Source: Bombella apis (GTDB taxonomy: Bacteria > Pseudomonadota > Alphaproteobacteria > Acetobacterales > Acetobacteraceae). Taken from it: a stretch of 64,000 nt of DNA. Each line of letters begins with the position of its first letter. Position 1 is the stretch's first letter. Below the pieces are notes generated by a model. It was not told the DNA's origin. It saw nothing but the letters and a program-made list of their open reading frames with translations, and made no database searches. A program made the position numbers and the translations under genes. Positions 34,125 through 41,591 of the stretch are shown here, piece after piece. Location of the stretch: positions 500,287 through 564,286 of the forward strand of contig NZ_JAGJTM010000004.1 of the NCBI RefSeq assembly GCF_018221685.1, written 5' to 3'.

Positions 34125-35821
34125 TGGATGGTTTTGAGTGGAAACAGGTCATGGAGCGTAAAAAAATGCAGCAGCCGGGGAAGGTATGGCGCAGGGCCGT
34201 GCTGGTCTGTAGTGCTCTTCTCTGCAGCAGTGCGTTGAGTGGTTGCCAGACAACGGCCATGCGGAATATGCCGCCTGCCCCCAACCAGCCATGGAATGCA
34301 CCGGTTGATGTGAATGGTCATATCATCGAGGGGCATGAAAAAGGGGCACCGGGCCAGAAGGGGGGACGTGTCCTGAAAATGCCTGCGGGGTACCGCCTCG
34401 CATCGGACCGTGTCCTGCCGCAGCCTGCTGCACTGGGCACCGTGCAGGTGGATCATTCCTACGATCTGGCCGATCTGATCGACATGGCCCAGTCCATCAA
34501 CCCCTCTACACGTCAGGCCTGGGATGCAGCACGGGTCAGTGCGGCAGAGACGGGCATTGCCCGCTCGGCCTATCTGCCGCATCTGACAGCCGTAGCCATG
34601 GGGGGGTATGGCCTGCTGGAGCCACACAACCGCTTCCGGGTGGCAGGCCAGCATGCGAGTCTGAATACCCGCCTTCAGGGCACACTGGAACGTCAGCAGG
34701 TCGGGCTGGAATGGTTGCTGTTCGACTTCGGCAAACGTCGTGCCGTGATGGAGGAAGCGACCCAGAAGAGCATTGGGCAGAACATCCTCTTTACTGGTGA
34801 ACACCAGAAGGTCATCCACAAGGTGGCTCTGGCTTATTACCGTTATGCGGCTGCTCTGAACAATGTGGCGCTTGTGCGCCAGTCTCTTGAGAATGCCCAT
34901 GCGATTGCCCGGGCCGCAGATGCCAACCTGAGAAACGGGGAAGGGACGGTCATTGATACGTCACAGGCCGAGCAGGCCGTGGCGGAAGCCGAGCTGGTGC
35001 TGGCCAGAACGGAAGGGGATGTGGAGACATACCGGCTGGAGCTGCTGGCTGCCGTGGGCGTGAATCCATCCCAGCCACTGCATGTGCAGACGGACAGCGG
35101 GAGGAACATCCGCGTTGAGGATATCCGCCTGAGTGATGAGATGGTGCATGAGGCTGTGGCCCGTCGGCCGGATGTCCTGGCAGCCTATACGAGCCTGCGT
35201 GCCGCCCAGAGTGCGGTGGAAGGCGCCCGTGCCAGCTACAGGCCGCAGATTTTCATGAGTGGCAATGTCGGGTACAACTTTGATGACCTGCATTTTCGCA
35301 ATCTGCCGCTTGTCAATGTGAACTCGATCAACGATCGTGTGCATACATTCGGGGGTCTCATCACGGCAGGTATTTCCGTGCCGATCTATGATGGCGGGCT
35401 GCGTCGCAATCGTCTGCGGCAGGCGCATGAGCGGGAAGACAGTGCCCGTGCTGCGCTGCAGGACACGCAGAACAATGCTGTCCGGACGATCGTGAGTGCA
35501 GAGGCCATGCTGCATACGGGCATCACGGCCTATCAGGCGGCACTGAGCCTCCAGAAGGCTAGCCAGACCGGCTTTGATGCCGCCCTTACAGCCTACCGTT
35601 CGGGTGATGGTACGATGACCCGGATGCTGGAGCTCCAGAATACGCTGCTCAATGCCCGCCTGTCCGTTTCGGACAGCTATTACGGCATGTTGAGTGCAGC
35701 CGCATCATTGGCTTATGCGGCTGGTACGCTGGGCAGCAGCAGTGTTCTGTCCAATATTGAAGGTTCATTGGAAGAAGCAGCTCCGGCTGTGCCGGTCTCC
35801 AGCGGTCAGGCCCCCGGCTGA
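34124..35821 (+). CDS. mdtP: MdtP-like outer-membrane efflux lipoprotein
   Basis: A 565-residue TolC-family outer-membrane factor. After a hydrophobic N-terminal segment the sequence SSALSGC gives a lipobox with the acylated cysteine at C41. The rest shows two internally similar outer-membrane efflux repeats rich in long amphipathic helices, with VDHSYDLADLIDMAQSINPS and LEWLLFDFGKRRAV in the first and VHTFGGLITAGISVPIYDGG in the second, both typical of the family. A near-perfect GGAGG ribosome binding site lies about 8 bases before the ATG. It completes the tripartite pump and ends the operon; no clear terminator was found in the 16 bases before the convergent MFS gene. Confidence 0.87.
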   Translation: MDGFEWKQVMERKKMQQPGKVWRRAVLVCSALLCSSALSGCQTTAMRNMPPAPNQPWNAPVDVNGHIIEGHEKGAPGQKGGRVLKMPAGYRLASDRVLPQPAALGTVQVDHSYDLADLIDMAQSINPSTRQAWDAARVSAAETGIARSAYLPHLTAVAMGGYGLLEPHNRFRVAGQHASLNTRLQGTLERQQVGLEWLLFDFGKRRAVMEEATQKSIGQNILFTGEHQKVIHKVALAYYRYAAALNNVALVRQSLENAHAIARAADANLRNGEGTVIDTSQAEQAVAEAELVLARTEGDVETYRLELLAAVGVNPSQPLHVQTDSGRNIRVEDIRLSDEMVHEAVARRPDVLAAYTSLRAAQSAVEGARASYRPQIFMSGNVGYNFDDLHFRNLPLVNVNSINDRVHTFGGLITAGISVPIYDGGLRRNRLRQAHEREDSARAALQDTQNNAVRTIVSAEAMLHTGITAYQAALSLQKASQTGFDAALTAYRSGDGTMTRMLELQNTLLNARLSVSDSYYGMLSAAASLAYAAGTLGSSSVLSNIEGSLEEAAPAVPVSSGQAPG

Positions 35822-35837
35822 GGGGCCTGCCGTTTTT

Positions 35838-37040
35838 TCATGGCTTGTGAAGGCGGGCGACCTGGAGCGTGACGAGGTAGATCAGCAGCCCGCTGGCTGA
35901 GAGGATGGCCCCGCCCCAGCCAACGGCTCTGATGCCCAGGCCGTGCTCTACCAGCATGGCACCCAGGGATGCCCCCAGAGCGTTGGCGATGTTGAAGGCC
36001 GAGTGATTCAGCGAGGCTGCCAGCGTCTGGGCATCTCCGGCAACATCCATGAGACGGGCCTGCATGGCGGGACTGAGGATGATCGTGGCAGCAGGCAGGA
36101 AGAAGCAGACAACCAGCATGGCAGTACTGGAGGGAAGCAGCAGCCAGAAGGCCAGCATGAAGACAACGCTGGCAATCAGGCTGAAAATGGTCGTGCGGTT
36201 CAGGTTCCTGTCAATCATGGCCCCGCCGAAGGCATTGCCGGCGACCATTCCGCATCCCCAGATGACCTGATAGAGCGTGACCATCCAGGGGCTGAGATGC
36301 GTTACCTGTCCCAGCCCGGAGGTCAGGAAGGTATAGACGGCGAACATGCCGCCGAAACCGATGGCCCCGGTCAGCAGGGTCAGCAGGACGTGGGGGTTCC
36401 TGAAGGCGGACAGCTCGGAACGGGCATTGATGTTGTTCTGCGGGCGGTCAGCGGGGATGAAAAAGGCTACCCCGGCCACGCAGATCAGCCCCAGAACGGA
36501 CAGGGCTCCATAAATCACTTCCCACGGAACATATTGGGAGAGGAACGTGCTGAGTGGTGCGCCTATGACGGTGGAGATCATGATGCCGGACAGGACCATG
36601 CTGATGGCCCGTCCCCGCCGGGCCCGTTCGACCATGGAGGCACCCGTCAGGGCAGCGATACCGAAATAGGCCCCATGGGGCAGCCCTGTGATGAAGCGCA
36701 TGACCTCGATGGGCAGGAGTGAGGTAAAGAGGATGGTGCCGATATTGCCGATGCAGAACAGGGAGAGCAGAAGCAGCAGGACTGTCCGGCGGGGCAGGCG
36801 GGCTCCGGCGATGGCCATGATGGGGGCACCCACTACCACGCCAAGAGCATAGGCGGAGATGACGGCGCTGGCCTGCCCGATGGAAATGTCAAGGGCATGG
36901 GAGAAGGCAGGCAGGATGCCCATCATTCCGAATTCTCCCGTGCCAATGGTAAAGGTCCCGAGCATGAGGGCTGCAATGGCCGGGGCGACGCCATGAGGCG
37001 GGGTCAGGCGTGGGCCTGTAACCGTTTCGGTCTGCTCCAT
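35838..37040 (-). CDS. MFS transporter (arabinose-efflux/AraJ-like DHA1 family)
   Basis: A 400-residue major facilitator protein with about twelve predicted helices. The first helices contain GTFTIGTGEFGMMGILPAFS, characteristic of the AraJ/YdhP drug:H+ antiporter group, and the loop between helices 2 and 3 carries the MFS motif-A-like GARLPRR. A PHGAYFGIAALTGASMVERARRG segment follows, also typical. The ATG at 37040 is chosen because the family N-terminus begins there, although the frame stays open 52 codons further. Substrates may be sugars or drugs; none can be assigned. It converges with the mdtP gene and is divergent from rpsD. Confidence 0.85.
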   Translation of the reverse strand: MEQTETVTGPRLTPPHGVAPAIAALMLGTFTIGTGEFGMMGILPAFSHALDISIGQASAVISAYALGVVVGAPIMAIAGARLPRRTVLLLLLSLFCIGNIGTILFTSLLPIEVMRFITGLPHGAYFGIAALTGASMVERARRGRAISMVLSGIMISTVIGAPLSTFLSQYVPWEVIYGALSVLGLICVAGVAFFIPADRPQNNINARSELSAFRNPHVLLTLLTGAIGFGGMFAVYTFLTSGLGQVTHLSPWMVTLYQVIWGCGMVAGNAFGGAMIDRNLNRTTIFSLIASVVFMLAFWLLLPSSTAMLVVCFFLPAATIILSPAMQARLMDVAGDAQTLAASLNHSAFNIANALGASLGAMLVEHGLGIRAVGWGGAILSASGLLIYLVTLQVARLHKP

Positions 37041-37370
37041 AAAGGGAGTGCTCCAGTCTGATTGGGGATGACGAGGATATACGGGATATGGCCTGCTTTT
37101 TCCAATCTCTTCTTGCCGTTCAGGCATGGCGTACGACCTTCCCACATGGTCGGATTTCTTGACACTCTGTCCTGCCTCGTGTAACGGCAGTGCCATTGCC
37201 GGGAATGTTGGATGGTCTGGCCGGGATGATGCGTGCTGTGGCGCACTGTTCCATGAGGTTCGCAGGCTGTTCCGTTCTCCAAGTACCCCGTGATGGGGGA
37301 GGGGAACCTACCGGTGCAACAAAGGGCTGTCGCACAGGGCCGCCGGTCTGAGAGAATACGGGTTTAACCG
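37041..37370. other. Intergenic region upstream of rpsD and the MFS gene (330 bases)
   Basis: No gene is supported here; the open frames are shadows of the MFS upstream extension. The region contains a promoter candidate for rpsD (37159-37187), an imperfect CGGCA...TGCCG repeat at 37185-37201 and GC-rich segments near the rpsD start that may form a leader. No regulatory RNA family was recognised. Confidence 0.5.
37159..37187 (+). promoter_or_regulatory. Candidate promoter for rpsD
   Basis: A perfect -35 TTGACA (37159-37164) is followed after 17 bases by TAACGG (37182-37187), a partial -10. It would give a leader of about 175 bases before rpsD. Confidence 0.4.
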
Positions 37371-37988
37371 ATGTCAAAACGTCTTGAGAGCAAGTACAAG
37401 ATCAACCGCCGCCTCGGCGTCAACCTGTGGGGCCGTGCCAAGTCCCCGGTCAACCGTCGTGAATATGGCCCGGGTCAGCATGGTCAGCGCCGCCGTCAGA
37501 AGCCGTCTGACTACTCCGTGCAGCTGATGGCCAAGCAGAAGCTGAAGGGCTATTACGGCAACATCAGCGAGAAGCAGTTCCGCCGCTATTATGACGAGGC
37601 CGTGCGCCGCAAGGGTGATACCTCTGAGAACCTGATCGGCCTGTTGGAGCGTCGTCTGGATGCCGTCATCTACCGTCTGAAATTCGCCATGACGCCGTTC
37701 GCTGCCCGTCAGTTCGTCAGCCACGGTCATGTGCTGGTCAACGGCAAACGCGTCAACATCCCCTCCTATCTGGTGAAGGAAGGCGATGTGATCGAGGTGC
37801 GTGAGAAGTCCAAGCAGCTCGCCATCGTTCTGGATTCCGTCCAGAGTGCCGAGCGTGATGTGCCGGAATACATCGAGGTGGATCATCGCCAGATGAAGGG
37901 TACCTTCATCCGTGTTCCGCAGCTCTCCGATGTGCCTTACCCGGTGCAGATGGAACCGAATCTGGTGGTCGAGTTCTACTCCCGCTAA
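37371..37988 (+). CDS. rpsD: 30S ribosomal protein S4
   Basis: Primary 16S rRNA-binding protein that nucleates assembly of the 30S body and contributes to decoding accuracy. The 205-residue protein starts [20 protein letters not shown] and has the S4 RNA-binding domain (about residues 94-155) with [20 protein letters not shown] and [19 protein letters not shown]. Codon use is visibly biased toward strongly expressed codons (CGT, CTG, AAG). The gene stands alone outside the alpha operon, as is usual in alphaproteobacteria. A terminator-like hairpin follows, then prfC. Confidence 0.98.
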   Translation: MSKRLESKYKINRRLGVNLWGRAKSPVNRREYGPGQHGQRRRQKPSDYSVQLMAKQKLKGYYGNISEKQFRRYYDEAVRRKGDTSENLIGLLERRLDAVIYRLKFAMTPFAARQFVSHGHVLVNGKRVNIPSYLVKEGDVIEVREKSKQLAIVLDSVQSAERDVPEYIEVDHRQMKGTFIRVPQLSDVPYPVQMEPNLVVEFYSR

Positions 37989-38015
37989 GATACGGCTACT
38001 GGCTGTATATGGAGG

Positions 38016-38043
38016 CGCCGGGCGGTTTTACCGTCCGGCGTTT
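38016..38043 (+). terminator. Terminator-like hairpin after rpsD
   Basis: CGCCGGGCGG (38016-38025) pairs with CCGTCCGGCG (38031-38040), one wobble, around a TTTTA loop and ends in a short TTT. The T run is brief, so termination may be partial before prfC. Confidence 0.65.
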
Positions 38044-38078
38044 GCCGTTTCTTACGCTCTCTTCCCAGGAAGGCTGAT

Positions 38079-39620
38079 ATGTCCGACCCTACCATCGCTG
38101 CGGAGATTCCCCGGCGGCGCACTTTTGCCATCATTTCCCATCCTGATGCCGGTAAGACCACGCTGACAGAGCGCATCCTGCGGGCAGGTGGGGCCATCCA
38201 GATGGCCGGGAATGTCCGGGCCAAGGGAGAGCGGCGGCGGACACGGTCGGACTGGATGAGCATCGAGAAGGACCGTGGCATTTCGGTCGTCACCTCGGTG
38301 ATGACCTTCAATTATGGTGGATGTGTCTTCAACCTGCTGGACACGCCGGGCCATGAGGACTTCTCCGAGGATACCTACCGCACGTTGACAGCGGTGGACT
38401 GCGCCGTGATGGTGATTGATGCCGCCAAGGGCATCGAGGCCCGGACCCGCAAGCTGTTCGAGATCTGCCGTCTGCGGGATATTCCCATCGTCACCTTCAT
38501 CAACAAGATGGACCGTGAGGCGCAGGACTGTTTTGCCCTGCTGGATGAAATCTCCAGTGCGCTGGCTCTGGACGTCTCCCCGGCGACATGGCCGGTCGGG
38601 CGTGCGGCGAAATTTGCCGGTATTTATGACCTTCGTACGAAGTCCTTGCACCTGAAGGAAGAGCTGCCCGAGGATGATGAGCGGCTGGCCCAGATGCGGG
38701 AAGAAGTAGAACTGGCCGAGGTGGCCCTTCCTCCTTTCGAGAAGGAATTTTTCGATGAAGGACATCTGACGCCCGTTTTTTTCGGTTCAGCCATGAAAGA
38801 GATTGGGGTGACGGACCTTCTGGATGCTCTGGCTGCCTATGGGCCGCCGCCCCGTGCCCAGCCCTCTGAGACACGGGATGTGCAGGCGACGGAAGAGAAT
38901 GTCACGGCCCTGATTTTCAAGATTCAGGCCAATATGGACCCCAATCACCGGGATCGCATGGCTTTTGCCCGTGTCTGTTCAGGGAAGCTGACCCGTGGGA
39001 TGCGTCTGAAGCATGTGCGTATCGGCAAGCAGTTCGCCCTTCATACGCCACAGTTTTTCTTTGCGCAGGACCGGCAGCTGGTGGAGGAAGCCTTTGCCGG
39101 GGACGTGGTGGGGATTCCCAACCATGGGACACTTCGCATTGGTGATACGTTGACGGATGGTGAAGACCTGCGCTTCACGGGGGTTCCGCATTTTGCCCCG
39201 GAAATCCTGCGTCGTGTGCGGCTGGATGATGCCATGAAGGCGAAGAAGCTGCGTCAGGCCCTCGTGGAGCTGGCGGAAGAGGGGGTCGTCCAGCTGTTCC
39301 GCCCGCAGGATGGAGCCCCGCCAATCGTGGGCGTGGTGGGGACCCTCCAGCTGGACGTGCTGCAGTCCCGCCTCCAGGCGGAATATAACGTGCCGGTCGG
39401 TTTTGAGAGCACGCCTTTCACGCTTGCCCGTTGGGTCACGGGCGATAAAGCTGCCCTGGAGCAGTTTGTGGCCCTCAACCGGAGTGCGATGGCTGATGAT
39501 CTGGATGGTGATCCAGTCTTCCTTGCCGGTTCTGGCTTCATGATGAACCGGGCTATCGAGATGAATGAGGCTCTCAGTTTCCATGACATCAAGCAGATCG
39601 GGATGTCTGGAACGGCCTGA
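38079..39620 (+). CDS. prfC: Peptide chain release factor 3
   Basis: Translational GTPase that removes RF1 and RF2 from the ribosome after peptide release. The 513-residue protein has the P-loop HPDAGKTT (21-28), the switch region with SIEKDRGISVVTSVM, DTPGHEDF and the NKMD guanine-specificity motif, followed by RF3-specific domains 2 and 3. The FNYGGCVFNLLDTPGHEDFS segment distinguishes RF3 from EF-G. AGGAAGG gives a good ribosome binding site 6 bases before the ATG. RF3 is not universal in bacteria. A strong bidirectional-type terminator follows the stop. Confidence 0.96.
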   Translation: MSDPTIAAEIPRRRTFAIISHPDAGKTTLTERILRAGGAIQMAGNVRAKGERRRTRSDWMSIEKDRGISVVTSVMTFNYGGCVFNLLDTPGHEDFSEDTYRTLTAVDCAVMVIDAAKGIEARTRKLFEICRLRDIPIVTFINKMDREAQDCFALLDEISSALALDVSPATWPVGRAAKFAGIYDLRTKSLHLKEELPEDDERLAQMREEVELAEVALPPFEKEFFDEGHLTPVFFGSAMKEIGVTDLLDALAAYGPPPRAQPSETRDVQATEENVTALIFKIQANMDPNHRDRMAFARVCSGKLTRGMRLKHVRIGKQFALHTPQFFFAQDRQLVEEAFAGDVVGIPNHGTLRIGDTLTDGEDLRFTGVPHFAPEILRRVRLDDAMKAKKLRQALVELAEEGVVQLFRPQDGAPPIVGVVGTLQLDVLQSRLQAEYNVPVGFESTPFTLARWVTGDKAALEQFVALNRSAMADDLDGDPVFLAGSGFMMNRAIEMNEALSFHDIKQIGMSGTA

Positions 39621-39649
39621 AGTTCTTCCTGCCCGAAACATGAGGAAAG

Positions 39650-39678
39650 GCCCGGGCGGGAGACCGTCCCGGGCTTTT
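39650..39678. terminator. Terminator between prfC and the convergent nuclease gene
   Basis: GCCCGGGCGG (39650-39659) pairs with CCGTCCCGGGC (39664-39674, one bulge) around a GAGA loop and is followed by TTTTCTG. An AAAGG flank on the other side also makes it plausible for the minus strand. Confidence 0.8.
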
Positions 39679-39684
39679 CTGTTT

Positions 39685-40626
39685 TCAGGGCAGCCTGATC
39701 TGCACGGAGACAGGACAGTGGTCTGAAAGGGTCAGCCCTTGTGCCACATTGCGCAAGAGCATGACACGGAGACTTCCCGGAATGAACCAGTCCCGGGCCT
39801 GATTGCCGAGCAGGATGTGATCGATGAACAGGTCACCACTGCGGCGGCAGGGGCTGGTAAAGCCCGCCGTGGTGAGGGTCAGGCTGGCGTCGTTCTGGAG
39901 ATTTTGCATGAGAGGGTCAGCCGGTGTCAGGCGGCGGTTGAAATCTCCCAGAATGGCAAAGGGCGTCCCGTCATCCACCCTGTCCAGTATCCAGTCCTCG
40001 ATGACATGGAATTGTTGATAGAGCAGGGAACAGGCACGTTTTCTGGCAGCAAGAGGCTGTGCCCAGCATCCGGTCTTCAGATGGACGATGAGCAGTCTCA
40101 GGCTGGAGGCTCCTTTGCGGAGGGTGACATCCATGCCGCCCCGGAGGGGGTGATGATGCCCCGGCTGCGGGATATTGAGAGCCGTGATCTCGGGATTGAC
40201 GGTGACGCTCAGGCCGGCCGTCCGCCGGATCGCCAGTCCGACCTTCTGGGGAATAGGGTCTGGCGTGATGTAGAGGTCATACTCGTCCTGAGGGAAAACA
40301 AGCTGGGCCGCCGCAAGACTGTCCACTTCTTCAAAAGCGAGGATGTCACTGTGGAGACGGTGTGCCTGATGACGCAGGGCTGCGAAGTCCGCAGCCGTGC
40401 GTGTGGGGGCATCAGGGGGCAGGGTATGGTCACTGGCAGGGCGGAGGGTGAGCCAGTCCATGTTCCAGCTGGTCAGCTTCAGGCTTTCCGAAGCCTGTGC
40501 TGGGGACAGCAGCAGGATGAAGCTGCACAGCAGAGAGAGTGCAAGGGACAGGGCGTGGCATGAAAAACCGCCTGCCCCGGGGGACAGACGGCTCTCCGGT
40601 GCCCGAAAGGGCACGCTGTCAGGCAT
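39685..40626 (-). CDS. Secreted endonuclease/exonuclease/phosphatase-family protein
   Basis: A 313-residue protein of the DNase I/EEP fold with a probable signal peptide: a hydrophobic stretch SLALSLLCSFILLLSPAQA at about residues 26-44. The mature domain carries LTSWNMDWLT (metal Asn), FEEVDSL (metal Glu), HLKTGCW, GDFNRRLTP (Asp-x-Asn) and SDHCPVSV (catalytic Asp-His). All active-site elements look intact, so it is likely an exported nuclease or phosphodiesterase. I use the ATG at 40626, inside the last codons of carbonic anhydrase (8-base overlap); the frame opens 31 codons further upstream. It is co-transcribed with the carbonic anhydrase gene. Confidence 0.8.
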   Translation of the reverse strand: MPDSVPFRAPESRLSPGAGGFSCHALSLALSLLCSFILLLSPAQASESLKLTSWNMDWLTLRPASDHTLPPDAPTRTAADFAALRHQAHRLHSDILAFEEVDSLAAAQLVFPQDEYDLYITPDPIPQKVGLAIRRTAGLSVTVNPEITALNIPQPGHHHPLRGGMDVTLRKGASSLRLLIVHLKTGCWAQPLAARKRACSLLYQQFHVIEDWILDRVDDGTPFAILGDFNRRLTPADPLMQNLQNDASLTLTTAGFTSPCRRSGDLFIDHILLGNQARDWFIPGSLRVMLLRNVAQGLTLSDHCPVSVQIRLP

Positions 40627-41311
40627 GGTTGGCTGTGCCGGTTTCCTTGAGAAGGGCGATGGCCTCTTCAACGGAATATTCCGTCTTGTTATTCTCGTGG
40701 AGAATGTACATGCGTCCATTCTGGATGTCGTAGTACCAGCCTTGTACGTTCAGCTCGTTACGGGACAGAGCCTTGGCAACGATCGGGTGTGTCTTCAGAT
40801 GGGTGAGCTGAAGGCGGACATTGGCCTCAGCCAGATCGCGGACATCTTTGGGGCCAACATCTTCAGCCCGCAGATCGCCGATGGTGGCAGCAGCGGCCTC
40901 GGCATTGTGCAGCCAGCGGCGGACGGTTGGCATGTCGGCCAGCTTTTCCGGGTTTGTGGTCAGATTGATGAGGGCGGACATGGCCCCGCAGTTGGAGTGG
41001 CCACAGATGATGATGTTTTTTACCCCCAGAGCTCCGACGGCGTATTCGATGGCGGAAGCCACGGCCCCGACCATGTTGCCATAGGCCGGAACGATGTTGC
41101 CGACATTGCGGATGAGGAACAGCTCACCCGGTTCTGTCTGGGTGATCAGGCTCGGGCTGATGCGGCTGTCGGCGCAGGTGATGAATAGCGTTGGTGGGTT
41201 CTGATCGTAAGCCAGACTCTGGAAGAGATCCTTTTTTTCCGGATACACCTCTTCTTCAAAGGTGCGGACGCCATCAAGGAGTTCCAGAAGAGTGTTACGG
41301 TGGAAGACCAT
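40619..41311 (-). CDS. can: Beta-class carbonic anhydrase
   Basis: Zinc enzyme that interconverts carbon dioxide and bicarbonate, supplying bicarbonate for carboxylases such as acetyl-CoA carboxylase. The 230-residue protein shows ITCADSR with zinc Cys46 and the Asp48-Arg50 dyad, and IICGHSNCGA with zinc His105 and Cys108. The ATG at 41311 is used, with AGGAAA about 10 bases upstream; an in-frame TTG at 41332 opens the frame. A promoter with a -10 of TAATAT and a perfect 8-bp palindrome lie upstream, which suggests regulation. The downstream secreted nuclease gene overlaps it. Confidence 0.93.
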   Translation of the reverse strand: MVFHRNTLLELLDGVRTFEEEVYPEKKDLFQSLAYDQNPPTLFITCADSRISPSLITQTEPGELFLIRNVGNIVPAYGNMVGAVASAIEYAVGALGVKNIIICGHSNCGAMSALINLTTNPEKLADMPTVRRWLHNAEAAAATIGDLRAEDVGPKDVRDLAEANVRLQLTHLKTHPIVAKALSRNELNVQGWYYDIQNGRMYILHENNKTEYSVEEAIALLKETGTANHA

Positions 41312-41404
41312 AGCGTTATGTTTCCTGATCAAAGACGCATCATGCGGGGCAAAGCCCTGGCGAGCCCACTATGGGCAAGGCAGGTCACGGTGCCCATAGG
41401 CCAT

Positions 41405-41433
41405 ATATTAAAAATCTTTTTAAGAAGCGTCCA
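41405..41433 (-). promoter_or_regulatory. Candidate promoter for carbonic anhydrase
   Basis: Read on the minus strand, TGGACG (41428-41433) is followed after 17 bases by TAATAT (41405-41410), each matching four of six consensus bases. It leaves a leader of about 90 bases before the can ATG. Confidence 0.45.
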
Positions 41434-41452
41434 GACGAAAGCCCCTCCTGAT

Positions 41453-41472
41453 TCATGAAATGTCTTTCATGA
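41453..41472. promoter_or_regulatory. Perfect 8-bp palindrome upstream of the can promoter
   Basis: TCATGAAA-TGTC-TTTCATGA (41453-41472) is a perfect inverted repeat with a 4-base centre, 19 bases upstream of the candidate can -35 element. It lies between the alaS terminator and the can promoter and is not followed by a T run, so it fits an operator better than a terminator. Confidence 0.45.
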
Positions 41473-41508
41473 CCTGGGCGGGCAAGGCCAGAGAAGGATC
41501 ATCTGCAA

Positions 41509-41546
41509 GAAAAAAGCGTCAGGCCCTCCATAACAGGCCTGACGCT
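41509..41546 (-). terminator. Rho-independent terminator of alaS
   Basis: AGCGTCAGGCC (41515-41525) pairs perfectly with GGCCTGACGCT (41536-41546). On the minus strand the stem is followed by a run of T (complement of the A run at 41509-41515), so it terminates alaS, whose stop lies 46 bases away. Confidence 0.88.
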
Positions 41547-41591
41547 CTCTTCAGGGTAGTTCTTTTCGTCAGAAAAGAGGTCTCGCAGGTC

